DNA of 64,000 nt from Pseudomonadota bacterium (GCA_023433705.1 JAEYUC010000004.1:62001-126000), one strand, 5' to 3'. Shown: positions 37,270-46,315, counted from the first letter of the stretch. Notes: generated by a model not told the origin, from the sequence alone. Made by a program: numbers and translations.

Positions 37270-37434
37270 TCAGCGGATCAGACCGCTGGTCACCATCAGG
37301 AAGCTGGTATCGCCACTCCGATGGACACGCGCGATGTTGGTCGCATCGACGAAGGTCAGGCCCAGCAGGATCGTCACGAACACCGCACCGAGCGCGCTGG
37401 CCGTCACTTTCAGATTGTTTTTCAGGATGGTCAT
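37270..37434 (-). CDS. Small single-TM protein leading the YtrA-type operon
   Basis: A 54-residue protein beginning MTILKNNLKVTASALG with one TM segment (about 10-30) and a hydrophilic tail. The ATG has AAGGAG at six-base spacing, the best ribosome binding site in the operon. It ends 15 bases before the GntR start. I recognise no family. Its position suggests a role in signalling or assembly of the ABC transporter (inference). Confidence 0.65.
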   Translation of the reverse strand: MTILKNNLKVTASALGAVFVTILLGLTFVDATNIARVHRSGDTSFLMVTSGLIR

Positions 37435-37498
37435 GAGTGTCTCCTTGCTCCTCTTGCTCACTTGGGGTGGTTCGCCCTATGCGTTCCGCCCGTCCGTC

Positions 37499-37526
37499 TT
37501 GGTGTTATATATAACTACAACACCAA
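37499..37526 (-). promoter_or_regulatory. GGTG-N16-CACC palindrome and promoter of the YtrA-type operon
   Basis: TTGGTGTT and AACACCAA are perfect inverted halves separated by 12 AT-rich bases, giving GGTG-N16-CACC. That spacing matches the palindrome I recall for Xanthomonas YtrA-type regulators. The centre holds TATATA; with TTGCGC 18 bases upstream on the minus strand it makes a plausible -10/-35 pair, so regulator binding would block RNA polymerase. It lies 65 bases upstream of the first gene's ATG. Confidence 0.7.
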
Positions 37527-37606
37527 CTCAGGCGCAAGCCCCCAACCCAAAAAAACTTCGGGCCGCGTTTCAGCCTCAGGCGCGCATCCAGCAGCCGGGG
37601 GTGACC

Positions 37607-37822
37607 ATGAACTCTAAAGTAATGATTATTCTAGGAATTGTGGTGGCACACGGGGCGCTGGCGGCCGGCTGGGTCCAGCAGGAAGCCCCCCAACACCGCG
37701 CGCCGAAGGTCGTCGCGGCATGCTCCCCCTCCCCCGACGTCCTGCCCGATTTCACCCCGCGCGCCATGCTGCTCGCGGCCCTGGTCACGCCCGAGCCGCT
37801 GGGCGAGTCGATGCAGCCGTGA
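37607..37822 (+). CDS. Small exported or membrane protein upstream of a sigma factor
   Basis: A 71-residue protein, MNSKVMIILGIVVAHGALAAG..., with a hydrophobic N-terminal segment (4-21) and one Cys in ACSPSPDVLPDF. The first codons are strikingly AT-rich (AAA GTA ATG ATT ATT CTA GGA ATT) compared with the surroundings. The stop overlaps a GTG start of the sigma gene (GTGA), which would couple them. I do not recognise a named family. Confidence 0.55.
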   Translation: MNSKVMIILGIVVAHGALAAGWVQQEAPQHRAPKVVAACSPSPDVLPDFTPRAMLLAALVTPEPLGESMQP

Positions 37823-38475
37823 ACGCGGGGCTCATCACGATGGATGGATTTGCCGCTCCTGAACCGGCGCCGCGCTTCGCGGGCGCACAACCAGCGCGTA
37901 AAGTCGTGAACGTGAGTGACGACGAGGATGCGCAGTTGATGCTCGCGTACGCCGCCGGCGAAATGCGCGCCTTCGAGACGCTGTACGCGCGCCATCGCAC
38001 GGCGCTGTACCGCTATCTAGTTAGACAGGCGCGCGACGGGGAAACCGCCAACGACCTCTTCCAGGAAGTGTGGAGCCGCGTGATCGTGAATCGCGCGCGC
38101 TACGAGCCGCGCGCCAAGTTCCGCACGTTTCTGTTCACGCTCGCGCACAACTGTTTCATCGATCATTGCCGGCGCACGAAGGCGCGTCCCGGCGGCACGA
38201 ACGTCGACGACGCCGACGCGGCGGACCTGCTGCCCACGGACGACAGCGCGCTGCCCGAGCGCGCGCTCGAGCGCGACGAATCGACACGCCGCTACCGCGC
38301 CGCGCTCGAATCGCTGCCGCAGGAACAGCGCGACGTCTATCTACTGCACGAGGAGTCGAATCTCTCCCTCGAGGAGATCGGACGCGTGACCGGCGTCGGC
38401 ACGGAAACAGCCAAGAGCCGGCTGCGTTACGCGGTCGGCAAGCTCAAGGCGGCGCTGGCCGTCGCGGAGGCGTGA
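37819..38475 (+). CDS. RNA polymerase sigma-70 family (ECF-type) factor
   Basis: Region 2 is LMLAYAAGEMRAFETLYARH through ANDLFQEVWSRVI; region 4 is LPQEQRDVYLLHEESNLSLEEIGRVTGV followed by TETAKSRLRYAVGKLK. The conserved core starts at about base 37920. Start choice is uncertain: GTG 37819 overlaps the upstream stop, with ATG 37840 and GTG 37912 as alternatives. It is one base away from the probable anti-sigma gene. Confidence 0.9.
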   Translation: MNAGLITMDGFAAPEPAPRFAGAQPARKVVNVSDDEDAQLMLAYAAGEMRAFETLYARHRTALYRYLVRQARDGETANDLFQEVWSRVIVNRARYEPRAKFRTFLFTLAHNCFIDHCRRTKARPGGTNVDDADAADLLPTDDSALPERALERDESTRRYRAALESLPQEQRDVYLLHEESNLSLEEIGRVTGVGTETAKSRLRYAVGKLKAALAVAEA

Positions 38476-38476
38476 G

Positions 38477-39208
38477 ATGACCGGCCGCGACGACGAATTC
38501 GACGATTTCCTGCGGCGAAGCAAGCCCATCTTCCGGCGCGCCGACGAGGACGGGCTCGAGCCGCCGGCGGAGCTGGACCGCATCGTGCTGCGCCGGGCGC
38601 GCGAGGCGATCGAAACCGAGCGGCCGCAACGCGTGTTCCGCGGGCCACGCTGGGGCGCGCCCATCGCACTGGCCGCCACGCTGCTGGTCGCGCTCAGCGT
38701 CGTATTCCATGGCCGCATGCCGGAGAAGGAGCCGGTCGGCGAAGTGACCGTCCGCAGCGTCGCACGCGAAGTCCCTGCCCCGCCCGCCGCAGCGCCGGCT
38801 GCCGAGGCGGATGCGATTTCGAACGCACGCACGGCCCAGCCGGCGCACGCCAGCGAGCCGCCGCGCGAGACCGCCGCGGACACGGGTCCGTACGTGGTCG
38901 GCATCGTGCCGCAGGAGTCCGCGGCCCCGGCCTCCACGCCGGTGCTGGTTTCCGACGCCGAGGCCTCGCGCTACGCGGCGCCACCGAAGGCGTCACCCGC
39001 CGTCGAAACGGCGGCTACGCCCACGATGGCGCGGGGAAACGTTCAGGCGAAGGCGCGTGTGGATGCTCCCGCATGGCGCAGGGACGCGGCTACCTGGCTG
39101 GCCGAAATCGAGCGCCTGAGGGCCGCGGGCGAGACCGTCCGCGCCGACGCCGAAATGGCGGAATACAACCGGCAGCATCGGGCGTACGCGGGCGCCCCGG
39201 ACCGATAG
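38477..39208 (+). CDS. Probable anti-sigma factor, single-pass membrane protein
   Basis: A 243-residue protein. The cytoplasmic head (1-60: DEFDDFLRRSKPIFRR) is followed by one TM (about 62-79), a Pro/Ala-rich linker and a C-terminal helix-rich motif WLAEIERLRAAGETVRADAEM. There is no zinc motif. The position directly after the sigma gene and the topology support an anti-sigma role; sequence family support is weak. Confidence 0.7.
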   Translation: MTGRDDEFDDFLRRSKPIFRRADEDGLEPPAELDRIVLRRAREAIETERPQRVFRGPRWGAPIALAATLLVALSVVFHGRMPEKEPVGEVTVRSVAREVPAPPAAAPAAEADAISNARTAQPAHASEPPRETAADTGPYVVGIVPQESAAPASTPVLVSDAEASRYAAPPKASPAVETAATPTMARGNVQAKARVDAPAWRRDAATWLAEIERLRAAGETVRADAEMAEYNRQHRAYAGAPDR

Positions 39209-39248
39209 GCGGGCCTGTCGCCAAGTCAGCAGCCTGAAGGGTCAGGCC

Positions 39249-39257
39249 TGCTAGAAT
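39249..39257 (+). promoter_or_regulatory. Candidate extended -10 promoter of mdh
   Basis: TGCTAGAAT fits the extended -10 pattern TGnTAnaaT and lies 39 bases before the mdh ATG. No convincing -35 hexamer is present, which is acceptable for extended -10 promoters. Confidence 0.45.
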
Positions 39258-39295
39258 CCCGGCCCCTTTTTTCAGGTCCGCTGGAGTCCGCGTCG

Positions 39296-40273
39296 ATGAA
39301 ACCCGCAGTCAATGTCGCGATCACCGGAGCCGCCGGTCAGATCGGCTACGCCCTCGCTTTCCGCGTTGCCTCGGGACAGATGCTCGGCCCCGACACCCCG
39401 ATCAATCTGCACCTGCTCGAAGTGACGCCGGCGCTGCCGCAGCTCGCGGGCGTGGTGATGGAGCTCAACGACTGCGCGTTCCCGACGCTCAACAAGATCG
39501 TCGCGACGGACGATGCGAAGGTCGCATTCAAGGACTGCCATGCCGCGCTGCTGGTCGGCGCGCGTCCGCGCGGCCCCGGCATGGAACGCAAGGACCTGCT
39601 CATGGCGAACGCGCAGATCTTCTCGGCGCAGGGCAAGGCCATGAACGAGGTGGCGGACCGCAACATCCGCGTGCTCGTGGTCGGCAATCCGGCGAACACC
39701 AACGCGATGATCGCGCGCGCGAACGCGAAGGACCTGAACCCGCGCAACTTCACCGCGATGACGCGCCTCGATCACAACCGCGCGCTCTCGCAGCTCGCCG
39801 AGAAGACCGGCAGCCACGTGACGAAGATCCAGAAGATGCTGATCTGGGGCAATCACTCCTCGACGCAGTATCCCGATCTCAACTTCTGCCTCGTCGATGG
39901 CAAGCCTGCCCATTCGCTGGTCGACCGCAAGTGGTACGAGGAGACCTTCATCCCCACCGTGCAGCAGCGCGGCGCGGCCATCATCAAGGCGCGCGGCGCG
40001 TCGTCGGCCGCTTCGGCCGCTTCGGCCGCCATCGACCACATGCGCGACTGGCACCTCGGCACGTCGTCGGACAACTTCATCAGCATGGCCGTGCCTTCCG
40101 ATGGCAGCTACGGCATCAAGGAAGGCGTCGTGTATTCGTACCCGGTGACCTGCGCCAACGGCGACTACAAGGTCGTGCAGGGCCTCGCGATCGACGACTT
40201 CTCGCGCCAGCGCATGGATGCAACGGACAAGGAACTGCGCGAAGAGCGCGACGGCGTCCGCGAGCTGATCTGA
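39296..40273 (+). CDS. mdh: Malate dehydrogenase (NAD+)
   Basis: Oxidises malate to oxaloacetate in the TCA cycle. The 325-residue protein has the Rossmann motif ITGAAGQIGYALAF, the substrate loop GARPRGPGMERKDLL, VVGNPANTNA, the catalytic Asp in RLDHNRA and His in IWGNHSSTQYP. Within it, SAASAASAA is encoded by three tandem 9-base units (40004-40030). Confidence 0.97.
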   Translation: MKPAVNVAITGAAGQIGYALAFRVASGQMLGPDTPINLHLLEVTPALPQLAGVVMELNDCAFPTLNKIVATDDAKVAFKDCHAALLVGARPRGPGMERKDLLMANAQIFSAQGKAMNEVADRNIRVLVVGNPANTNAMIARANAKDLNPRNFTAMTRLDHNRALSQLAEKTGSHVTKIQKMLIWGNHSSTQYPDLNFCLVDGKPAHSLVDRKWYEETFIPTVQQRGAAIIKARGASSAASAASAAIDHMRDWHLGTSSDNFISMAVPSDGSYGIKEGVVYSYPVTCANGDYKVVQGLAIDDFSRQRMDATDKELREERDGVRELI

Positions 40274-40315
40274 TCACCACTGCGCGGCTAACTACCGAGC
40301 TCGTCGAATGAACGA

Positions 40316-41071
40316 TCAGGCCGGGTCGCGCAAACGCGCGACCCGCAGCCCGATCGGCATGCGAATCGTCGCAACGTCGCCGCCTGGCCAGGCGGGCGCG
40401 AGCGACTCGCGCAGCAACGGCGCCGGATCGGCCGACAGCGCCTTGCGATACCGCGCGGTGGCGGACCAGCTGCTCACATAGCCGATCACCTGGTCGAGAT
40501 TCCAACGCAGTTCGAGCGCGAATGCCGGCGTCTCGATCTCCCGGAACGGAAACGGCAGCGTGCGGTAGTTCTGCTCGACGTGTATGCGTTCGGGCGGCCA
40601 GTAAGGCCCGACCACGTCCGTGTAGAAGGCGCCGAACCGCCGATCCAGTTCGGGATCCGCGAACTCCGGCCTCGGGTAGTTCCACACCGCGAGCAGCGCT
40701 GTGGGGCGCGCAACGCGCCGGGCCTCGGCGTAGAAGGCTTCGACATCGAACCAGTGCAGCGCCTGGGCGACGGTGACGAGATCCACCGATTCATCCGGGA
40801 GTCCGCTTCGATCCGCCGGCGCGACCGCGTAACGCACGCGTGGATGAGGCCTGGCCGCGCCTATCTGTTCGGCCGCGACATCGGTCGCGAAGACGACCTC
40901 GAAATGTTCCGCGAGCGCGGTGCTCGCCTGCCCACTGCCGCAACCGCAGTCCCATGCCGCGTCCCGCGCCGGCGCGGCGCGCGCGAGCCACGCGAACAGT
41001 TCGGGTGGATAGCCCGGACGAAAGCTCGCGTACTCGCGCGCGACGGTGACGAAGTGGCTGGCGCTGCTCAT
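40316..41071 (-). CDS. Class I SAM-dependent methyltransferase
   Basis: A 251-residue methyltransferase: motif I is WDCGCGSGQASTALAEHF, followed by FATDVAAEQI and the post-II motif VDLVTVAQALHWFD. The overall shape resembles small-molecule methyltransferases of the Methyltransf_11 group. The substrate is unknown. It lies 10 bases downstream of the DoxX gene on the same strand, so the two may be cotranscribed. Confidence 0.88.
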   Translation of the reverse strand: MSSASHFVTVAREYASFRPGYPPELFAWLARAAPARDAAWDCGCGSGQASTALAEHFEVVFATDVAAEQIGAARPHPRVRYAVAPADRSGLPDESVDLVTVAQALHWFDVEAFYAEARRVARPTALLAVWNYPRPEFADPELDRRFGAFYTDVVGPYWPPERIHVEQNYRTLPFPFREIETPAFALELRWNLDQVIGYVSSWSATARYRKALSADPAPLLRESLAPAWPGGDVATIRMPIGLRVARLRDPA

Positions 41072-41081
41072 GCCCTGCGTT

Positions 41082-41516
41082 TTACGCCTGCTGCGCGGCC
41101 GACTGAAGGCCTGCGCGGCCCGTGCGCGGAGCCCGCGCCGCGAAGGCCTGCAGCGCGACAGCCACCGACAACACGATCAGGAACAGCGGATATTCCCAGC
41201 CGCCATTGGCATTGCTGAACACCCAGCCGTTGCCGGCGTGCGCCCAGAGCGCGCCACCCAGGATCGGGATCAGCGCCAGCGACACCCATCCGGTCGCGAC
41301 GTTCGCGATGAGCAGCACGCCGCCCACCGCTTCCGCGGCGAACACCACGTAGGCCAGCGCGCCGGGCAGCCCGATCGACTCGAAGTAGCCCGCCGTGCCG
41401 GCGAGCCCGTACACGAACAGCTTCAGCACGACGCTGTGCGCGACGAACATGACGCCCAGCGAGACGCGCAGCAGCGCCGCGGCCGCGTTGTTTCCATTCT
41501 CCAGCAAACTCGACAT
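41082..41516 (-). CDS. DoxX family membrane protein
   Basis: A 144-residue protein with four hydrophobic segments; AALLRVSLGVMFVAHSVVLKLF near the N-terminus and the WxNANGGWEYP loop (VFSNANGGWEYPLFL) are typical of DoxX/YphA-like proteins. The preferred ATG at 41516 excludes 19 residues lying in the regulatory gap. It is divergent from a LysR-type gene, its probable regulator. Confidence 0.88.
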   Translation of the reverse strand: MSSLLENGNNAAAALLRVSLGVMFVAHSVVLKLFVYGLAGTAGYFESIGLPGALAYVVFAAEAVGGVLLIANVATGWVSLALIPILGGALWAHAGNGWVFSNANGGWEYPLFLIVLSVAVALQAFAARAPRTGRAGLQSAAQQA

Positions 41517-41600
41517 GTGAATCTCCCGTTGTTGTTGAGGAGCACGATTCTGGGTTGGCGCAATTGCAAACACATCGGCCTGTCGGCAAAGTTGGCTTGC

Positions 41601-42512
41601 ATGGCTGCAAACGGCTCCGCACTGACCTTCACCGACCTGCCGCTGATCCTCGCGCTGGCCCGCGAGCGCACGCTGGCCGGCGCGGCGGAGCGCCTCGACA
41701 TCGACCTGTCGACGGTCTTCCGGCGCCTGAATGCGCTCGAGGAGCGGCTGCAGGTACGACTCTTCGACCGATCGCCGCGCGGCTACCAGCTCACGGCGGC
41801 GGGCGAGCGGGCCGCCGCCGCGGCCGAACGCGTCGAGACCGAACTACTGTCGGTCGACCGCGAGATCGGCGGACGCGACCAGCAGCTTTCGGGCGTGCTG
41901 CGCGTCACAGCGTCCGAGACCTTGTCGCACGCGGTGTTGCCGCGGCTGTTCGCGCGCTTCCACGACGTGCATCCGCGCATCCAGCTCGTGCTGACGATCG
42001 ACAACCGCATGCTCGATCTCGGGCGCCGCGAGGCCGACGTCGCGCTGCGCGTGCGGCGCCCGGTCGATCCGACCCTGTTCGGCCGTCGGCTCACGGGCAT
42101 CGCCTGGGCGTTCTACGGCCCGGAGTCGATGAGCGCCAACCTGCGCCGCGAGGGCCGCGGCTTCAATTTCTCCAAGGTGGCGGTCATCGGCTGGGACGAG
42201 CCGGCGCTGATCGTCGCGAGCGAATGGATCGGCACGCACGTGCCCGAGGAGCGCATCGCCTACCGCAGCAACAGCCTCGTCAATCAATTGATGGCCGTGC
42301 GCGCCGGCGTCGGCATCGCGCTGCTGCCGTGTTACCTCGCGGACCGCGACGATGCCGTGCGGCGGATCTCCCCGGTGCTGCCCGACCTCGCGAGCGAGTT
42401 GTGGATCGTCACGCACAAGGACCTGCGCAACACGGCGCGAATCCGCGCTTTTCTGACCGTGATCGGGGACGCGATCGTCGAGGAACGCCGCGCCTTCGAG
42501 GGCCAGTCCTGA
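41601..42512 (+). CDS. LysR-family transcriptional regulator
   Basis: A 303-residue regulator with an N-terminal helix-turn-helix (LILALARERTLAGAAERLDI, RRLNALEERLQVRLFDRS) and a periplasmic-binding-like effector domain. It is divergent from doxX across an 84-base gap that contains the palindrome GCAATTGC; regulation of doxX and its methyltransferase neighbour is likely. The start at 41601 is chosen because upstream frame has no homology. Confidence 0.92.
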   Translation: MAANGSALTFTDLPLILALARERTLAGAAERLDIDLSTVFRRLNALEERLQVRLFDRSPRGYQLTAAGERAAAAAERVETELLSVDREIGGRDQQLSGVLRVTASETLSHAVLPRLFARFHDVHPRIQLVLTIDNRMLDLGRREADVALRVRRPVDPTLFGRRLTGIAWAFYGPESMSANLRREGRGFNFSKVAVIGWDEPALIVASEWIGTHVPEERIAYRSNSLVNQLMAVRAGVGIALLPCYLADRDDAVRRISPVLPDLASELWIVTHKDLRNTARIRAFLTVIGDAIVEERRAFEGQS

Positions 42513-42557
42513 CGAAAAGGACTATAGTTTCGGCATCGAGAAACGAGGGCTTTCCCC

Positions 42558-45110
42558 ATGTTCGGCGCAGTCCTGGTAATACTTTTCCTGATCGCCGCGG
42601 CCGCCTACGTCGCGCAGGTCGGCACCGGCTTCACCCTGATCTTCATCGGCGCCGTGGTCTTCATGGCGTACAAGCGGCTGCCGCTCATCGCGTTCACCGT
42701 CGTGTTCACGCTGCTGCTGGCCGGGTACACCTTCATCGCGCCGCCCGCCGGGATCTGGAAAGGATTCCTGTGGGTGCTGCTCGCGGCGCTGTGGCTGTTC
42801 AACGTGAGGCCGCTGCGCAAGGCCGTGATCACGCGTCCGTTCATGAAGGCGTACATGCGCATGTTGCCGTCGATGTCGCAGACCGAGAAGGAAGCGCTCG
42901 AGGCCGGCACCGTGTGGTGGGACGGCGAACTGTTCACCGGCAAGCCGCGCTTCGAGAAGCTGCTGGCCAGCAAGGCGCCGCAGCTCACGGCCGAGGAACA
43001 GGCCTTCATCGACGGCCCTTGCGAAGAGTTGTGCCGCATGTTCGACGACTGGGACATCACCCATCGGCGCGCCGACATGCCGAAGCACGTATGGGATTTC
43101 CTCAAGCAGAAAGGCTTCTTCGCGATGATCATCCCGAAGAAGTACGGCGGTCTCGAGTTCTCGGCCTACGCGCATTCGTGCGTGCTCGTGAAACTCGCGA
43201 GCCGGTCTGGCCTGCTCGCGGCGACCACCGCCGTGCCGAATTCCCTCGGCCCCGCCGAGCTGCTCAACCACTACGGCACCGAGGAGCAGAAGAACTACTA
43301 CCTGCCGCGCCTCGCGCGCGGTGACGAGGTGCCGTGTTTCGCGCTGACGCATCCGCGCGCCGGCTCGGACGCGGCCTCGCTGCCCGATACGGGCGTGGTC
43401 TGCCGCGGCACGTACCAGGGCAAGGAGATCGTCGGACTCCGGCTCAACTTCTCGAAGCGCTACATCACGCTCGCGCCGATCGCGACAGTGGTCGGCCTCG
43501 CGTTCCGCCTGTTCGACCCGGACAAACTACTCGGCGGCGACAAGTCCGACTACGGCATCACCTGCGCGCTGATCCCGCGCGACACGCCGGGACTGTCCAT
43601 CGGCCGCCGCCACTTCCCGCTCAACGTGCCGTTCCAGAACGGTCCGCTGTCGGGCAAGGACGTGTTCGTGCCGCTCGACTTCATCATCGGCGGCCCCGCG
43701 ATGGCGGGTCAGGGCTGGCGCATGCTGGTCGAGCAGCTCTCGGTGGGACGCTGCATCTCGCTGCCCTCCAACACCACGGGTGGGGCGAAGCTCGGCGTGT
43801 TCTCCTCGGGCGCGTACGCCCGCGTCCGCCGCCAGTTCAACATGCCGGTGGGCAAGTTCGAAGGCGTCGAGGCCGTGCTCGCGCGCATGGTCGGCTACAC
43901 GTACACCATGGACGCGGCGCGTTCGGTGACGGCCGGTGCGATCGACGGCGGCGAGAAGCCTTCGGTGCCGTCCGCGATGCTCAAGTACCACGTGACGGAG
44001 ATGGGCCGCCAGGTCGCGAACGACGCGATGGACGTGCACGGCGGCAAGGGCATCCAGTTGGGCCCGCGCAACTATCTCGGCCGCAACTACCAGGTCGTGC
44101 CCGTCGCGATCACGGTCGAGGGCGCGAACATCCTCACGCGTTCGCTCATCATCTTCGGACAGGGCGCGGTGCGCTGCCATCCGTTCGTGCTCAAGGAGAT
44201 GAACGCCGCGCGCAATCCCGACCGCGCGAAGGGCGTCGACGATTTCGATCACGCGTTGTTCGGTCACGTCGGCTTCACGATCAGCAACGCGGTGCGTTCG
44301 TTCGTCATGGCGCTGACGCACGCGCGCTTCACGCATGTGCCCGAGGTCGGCGACACGAAGCGTTACTACCAGCACATCGTGCGTTTCTCGGCCTCGTTCG
44401 CCTTCGCGGTCGACGTCGCGATGCTGACGCTCGGCGGTTATCTCAAGAAGAAGGAAAACCTCTCCGCGCGCCTCGGCGACGTGTTGTCGGCGATGTACCT
44501 CGCCTCGATGGTGCTCAAGCACCACGAGAACCAGGGCCGTCCCGCCGAGGACCTGCCGATCGTGGAGTGGGCCTGCCGCAACCTGCTCTACAAGGCGCAG
44601 GAACAGCTCCATGATTTCCTGCGCAATTTCCCGAACCGCTTCCTCGCCGGGATCATGCGCATCGCGATCTTCCCCGGCGGCCGCGCCTACTCGGCGCCGA
44701 GCGACCGGCTCGGACGCAAACTCGCGGACGCCATCCTCACGGTGAGCGGCGTTCGGGACCGGCTCTGCAAGTTCGTCTATCGCACGCACGAGCCCGGCAA
44801 TCCGCTCGGCCTGCTCGACGAGGCGCTGATCCTTTCGCAGACCGCCGAGCCGGTGGAAAAGCGCATTCGCGTCGAAGGCGTCAAGACCGGCAAGGTGACC
44901 GCGCTCGATCCACCCGGACAGATCGCGCAGGCGCTCGCCGCCGGCATCATTTCCGAGACCGAAGCCGCGATGCTGCGCGACTACGACCGCAAGGTCATGG
45001 AGATCATCAGCGTCGACGACTTCGATTCGCGGGAGATGGCCGCGGGTGAGCAACCGGAGTCGGAAGAGCAGCCACGTCGCTCGACCGTCGGCGACTTCCA
45101 CGTCGCCTGA
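42558..45110 (+). CDS. fadE: Acyl-CoA dehydrogenase, FadE type
   Basis: The first step of fatty acid beta-oxidation. The 850-residue protein resembles E. coli FadE in size and layout: two or three N-terminal TM segments (about 2-22, 25-45, 50-85), then the acyl-CoA dehydrogenase domains (CFALTHPRAGSDAAS, MDVHGGKGIQLGPRNYLGR, ITVEGANILTRSLIIFGQGA) and the long FadE C-terminal extension (DUF1974 region). It stands alone after the LysR gene. Confidence 0.96.
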   Translation: MFGAVLVILFLIAAAAYVAQVGTGFTLIFIGAVVFMAYKRLPLIAFTVVFTLLLAGYTFIAPPAGIWKGFLWVLLAALWLFNVRPLRKAVITRPFMKAYMRMLPSMSQTEKEALEAGTVWWDGELFTGKPRFEKLLASKAPQLTAEEQAFIDGPCEELCRMFDDWDITHRRADMPKHVWDFLKQKGFFAMIIPKKYGGLEFSAYAHSCVLVKLASRSGLLAATTAVPNSLGPAELLNHYGTEEQKNYYLPRLARGDEVPCFALTHPRAGSDAASLPDTGVVCRGTYQGKEIVGLRLNFSKRYITLAPIATVVGLAFRLFDPDKLLGGDKSDYGITCALIPRDTPGLSIGRRHFPLNVPFQNGPLSGKDVFVPLDFIIGGPAMAGQGWRMLVEQLSVGRCISLPSNTTGGAKLGVFSSGAYARVRRQFNMPVGKFEGVEAVLARMVGYTYTMDAARSVTAGAIDGGEKPSVPSAMLKYHVTEMGRQVANDAMDVHGGKGIQLGPRNYLGRNYQVVPVAITVEGANILTRSLIIFGQGAVRCHPFVLKEMNAARNPDRAKGVDDFDHALFGHVGFTISNAVRSFVMALTHARFTHVPEVGDTKRYYQHIVRFSASFAFAVDVAMLTLGGYLKKKENLSARLGDVLSAMYLASMVLKHHENQGRPAEDLPIVEWACRNLLYKAQEQLHDFLRNFPNRFLAGIMRIAIFPGGRAYSAPSDRLGRKLADAILTVSGVRDRLCKFVYRTHEPGNPLGLLDEALILSQTAEPVEKRIRVEGVKTGKVTALDPPGQIAQALAAGIISETEAAMLRDYDRKVMEIISVDDFDSREMAAGEQPESEEQPRRSTVGDFHVA

Positions 45111-45119
45111 CATCGCCGC

Positions 45120-46235
45120 GTGAACGAACCGCTCGCGCCAGTAGTCAGCTCGACCGCAGTTCCCGCGACCGTCCCGGCGGAGGTCGCGGAGCCGGCCGTG
45201 TCGGCGCCGCCGCTGCCCCGTTACGCGTGCCAGAACTGCGGCGCGCCGCTTTCCGGCGAATACTGTTCGGCGTGCGGGCAACGTCACGAGCCGCACGTGC
45301 ACACGGTCGGCCATTTCGCCTCCGAGGCTTTCGAAAGCGTCACCCACGCCGACTCGCGCCTGTGGCGCACCATCGGCTATCTACTCGCGCGGCCGGGATT
45401 TCTCTCGCGGGAGTTCTTCGAGGGGCGGCGCGCGCGTTACCTGCCGCCGTTCCGGCTGTACCTGGTCATCAGCGTGTTGTTCTTCGTGGTGACCGGGCTC
45501 GCCGGGCACGGGAAGATCACGGGCGATGACGAGGAGAGTGCGCCCACCGCAGCGAGTATCGCGGCCCTCAGGGAGTCCGCCGACAAGCTGGAGGCGGATC
45601 TGCCCAACACGCCGGGCATCCCGCAGGCCGCGGCCGAAATGCGCCGCAAGGCGGCGGCGCAGGAAGCCTTGCTCAACGGCGAGACGAATTCCTCAGCCGC
45701 GCCCGAAGAGGAGCCGGAAACGGGTTCGCTGGTCAACCTCAGCATGTGCCGCGACGCCCGGCAATTGACCGGTCAGGATGCCACCTGGACGCAGCGGGCG
45801 CTGCTCGGCCTCTGTCAGAAGACCAGCAAGTTGCGCGCAGCGGAACTGAGCAACGCGATCCTGCACAACATCCCGCGCGCGATGTTCGTGTTCCTGCCGC
45901 TGCTCGCCGCCTTCATGAAACTCCTGTACTGGCGGCCGAAGCGTCATTACGTCGAGCATCTGCTGCTCCTGGTGCACAACCACGCCTTCTTTTTCCTGGC
46001 CATGACTCTCCTGGCCATCGCACTGAAGATCCCGGTCATCGGCGAACACCTGGGACTGCTGGCCACGGCCATCTGGCTCTACGTGATCTATTACATCTTC
46101 CGTGCCCTGCGCGTGTACTACGGGCAGTCGCGCGCGTTGACCTTCGGCAAGTACGCGGTGCTGGGCGTCGTCTACTCCTGCAGCGCCCTGTTCGTGCTCG
46201 TCGGCACGGCCATCTACAGCGCGCTGACGCTGTAG
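45120..46235 (+). CDS. DUF3667 family membrane protein with zinc ribbon
   Basis: A 371-residue protein. The segment CQNCGAPLSGEYCSACGQ is a CxxC-CxxC zinc ribbon (residues 38-55), followed by the DUF3667 region (SRLWRTIGYLLARPGFLSREFFEGRRARYLPP), a TM, a cytosolic or periplasmic insert, and three more TM helices at the C-terminus. The GTG start has a weak RBS. Function unknown. Confidence 0.85.
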   Translation: MNEPLAPVVSSTAVPATVPAEVAEPAVSAPPLPRYACQNCGAPLSGEYCSACGQRHEPHVHTVGHFASEAFESVTHADSRLWRTIGYLLARPGFLSREFFEGRRARYLPPFRLYLVISVLFFVVTGLAGHGKITGDDEESAPTAASIAALRESADKLEADLPNTPGIPQAAAEMRRKAAAQEALLNGETNSSAAPEEEPETGSLVNLSMCRDARQLTGQDATWTQRALLGLCQKTSKLRAAELSNAILHNIPRAMFVFLPLLAAFMKLLYWRPKRHYVEHLLLLVHNHAFFFLAMTLLAIALKIPVIGEHLGLLATAIWLYVIYYIFRALRVYYGQSRALTFGKYAVLGVVYSCSALFVLVGTAIYSALTL

Positions 46236-46315
46236 ACAGGTCCGCGGCCGCGTCAATCTTGCGCACGCGGTCGCGCCGGACGTACCTTGCCGCATCCCAA
46301 GAAAAAGGAAACTCC

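Noticed and set aside
39231..39272. Hairpin GCCTGA-AGGG-TCAGGC followed later by a T run
   Set aside because: The T run begins about 20 bases after the stem, so it does not fit an intrinsic terminator.
41556..41572. TGGCGCAATTGCA resembling a sigma-54 promoter in the doxX-lysR gap
   Set aside because: The GG and GC elements are too close together for the -24/-12 spacing.
43527..45347. 606-codon antisense frame opposite fadE
   Set aside because: Same compositional shadow effect; no recognisable motifs and it covers two convincing plus-strand genes.
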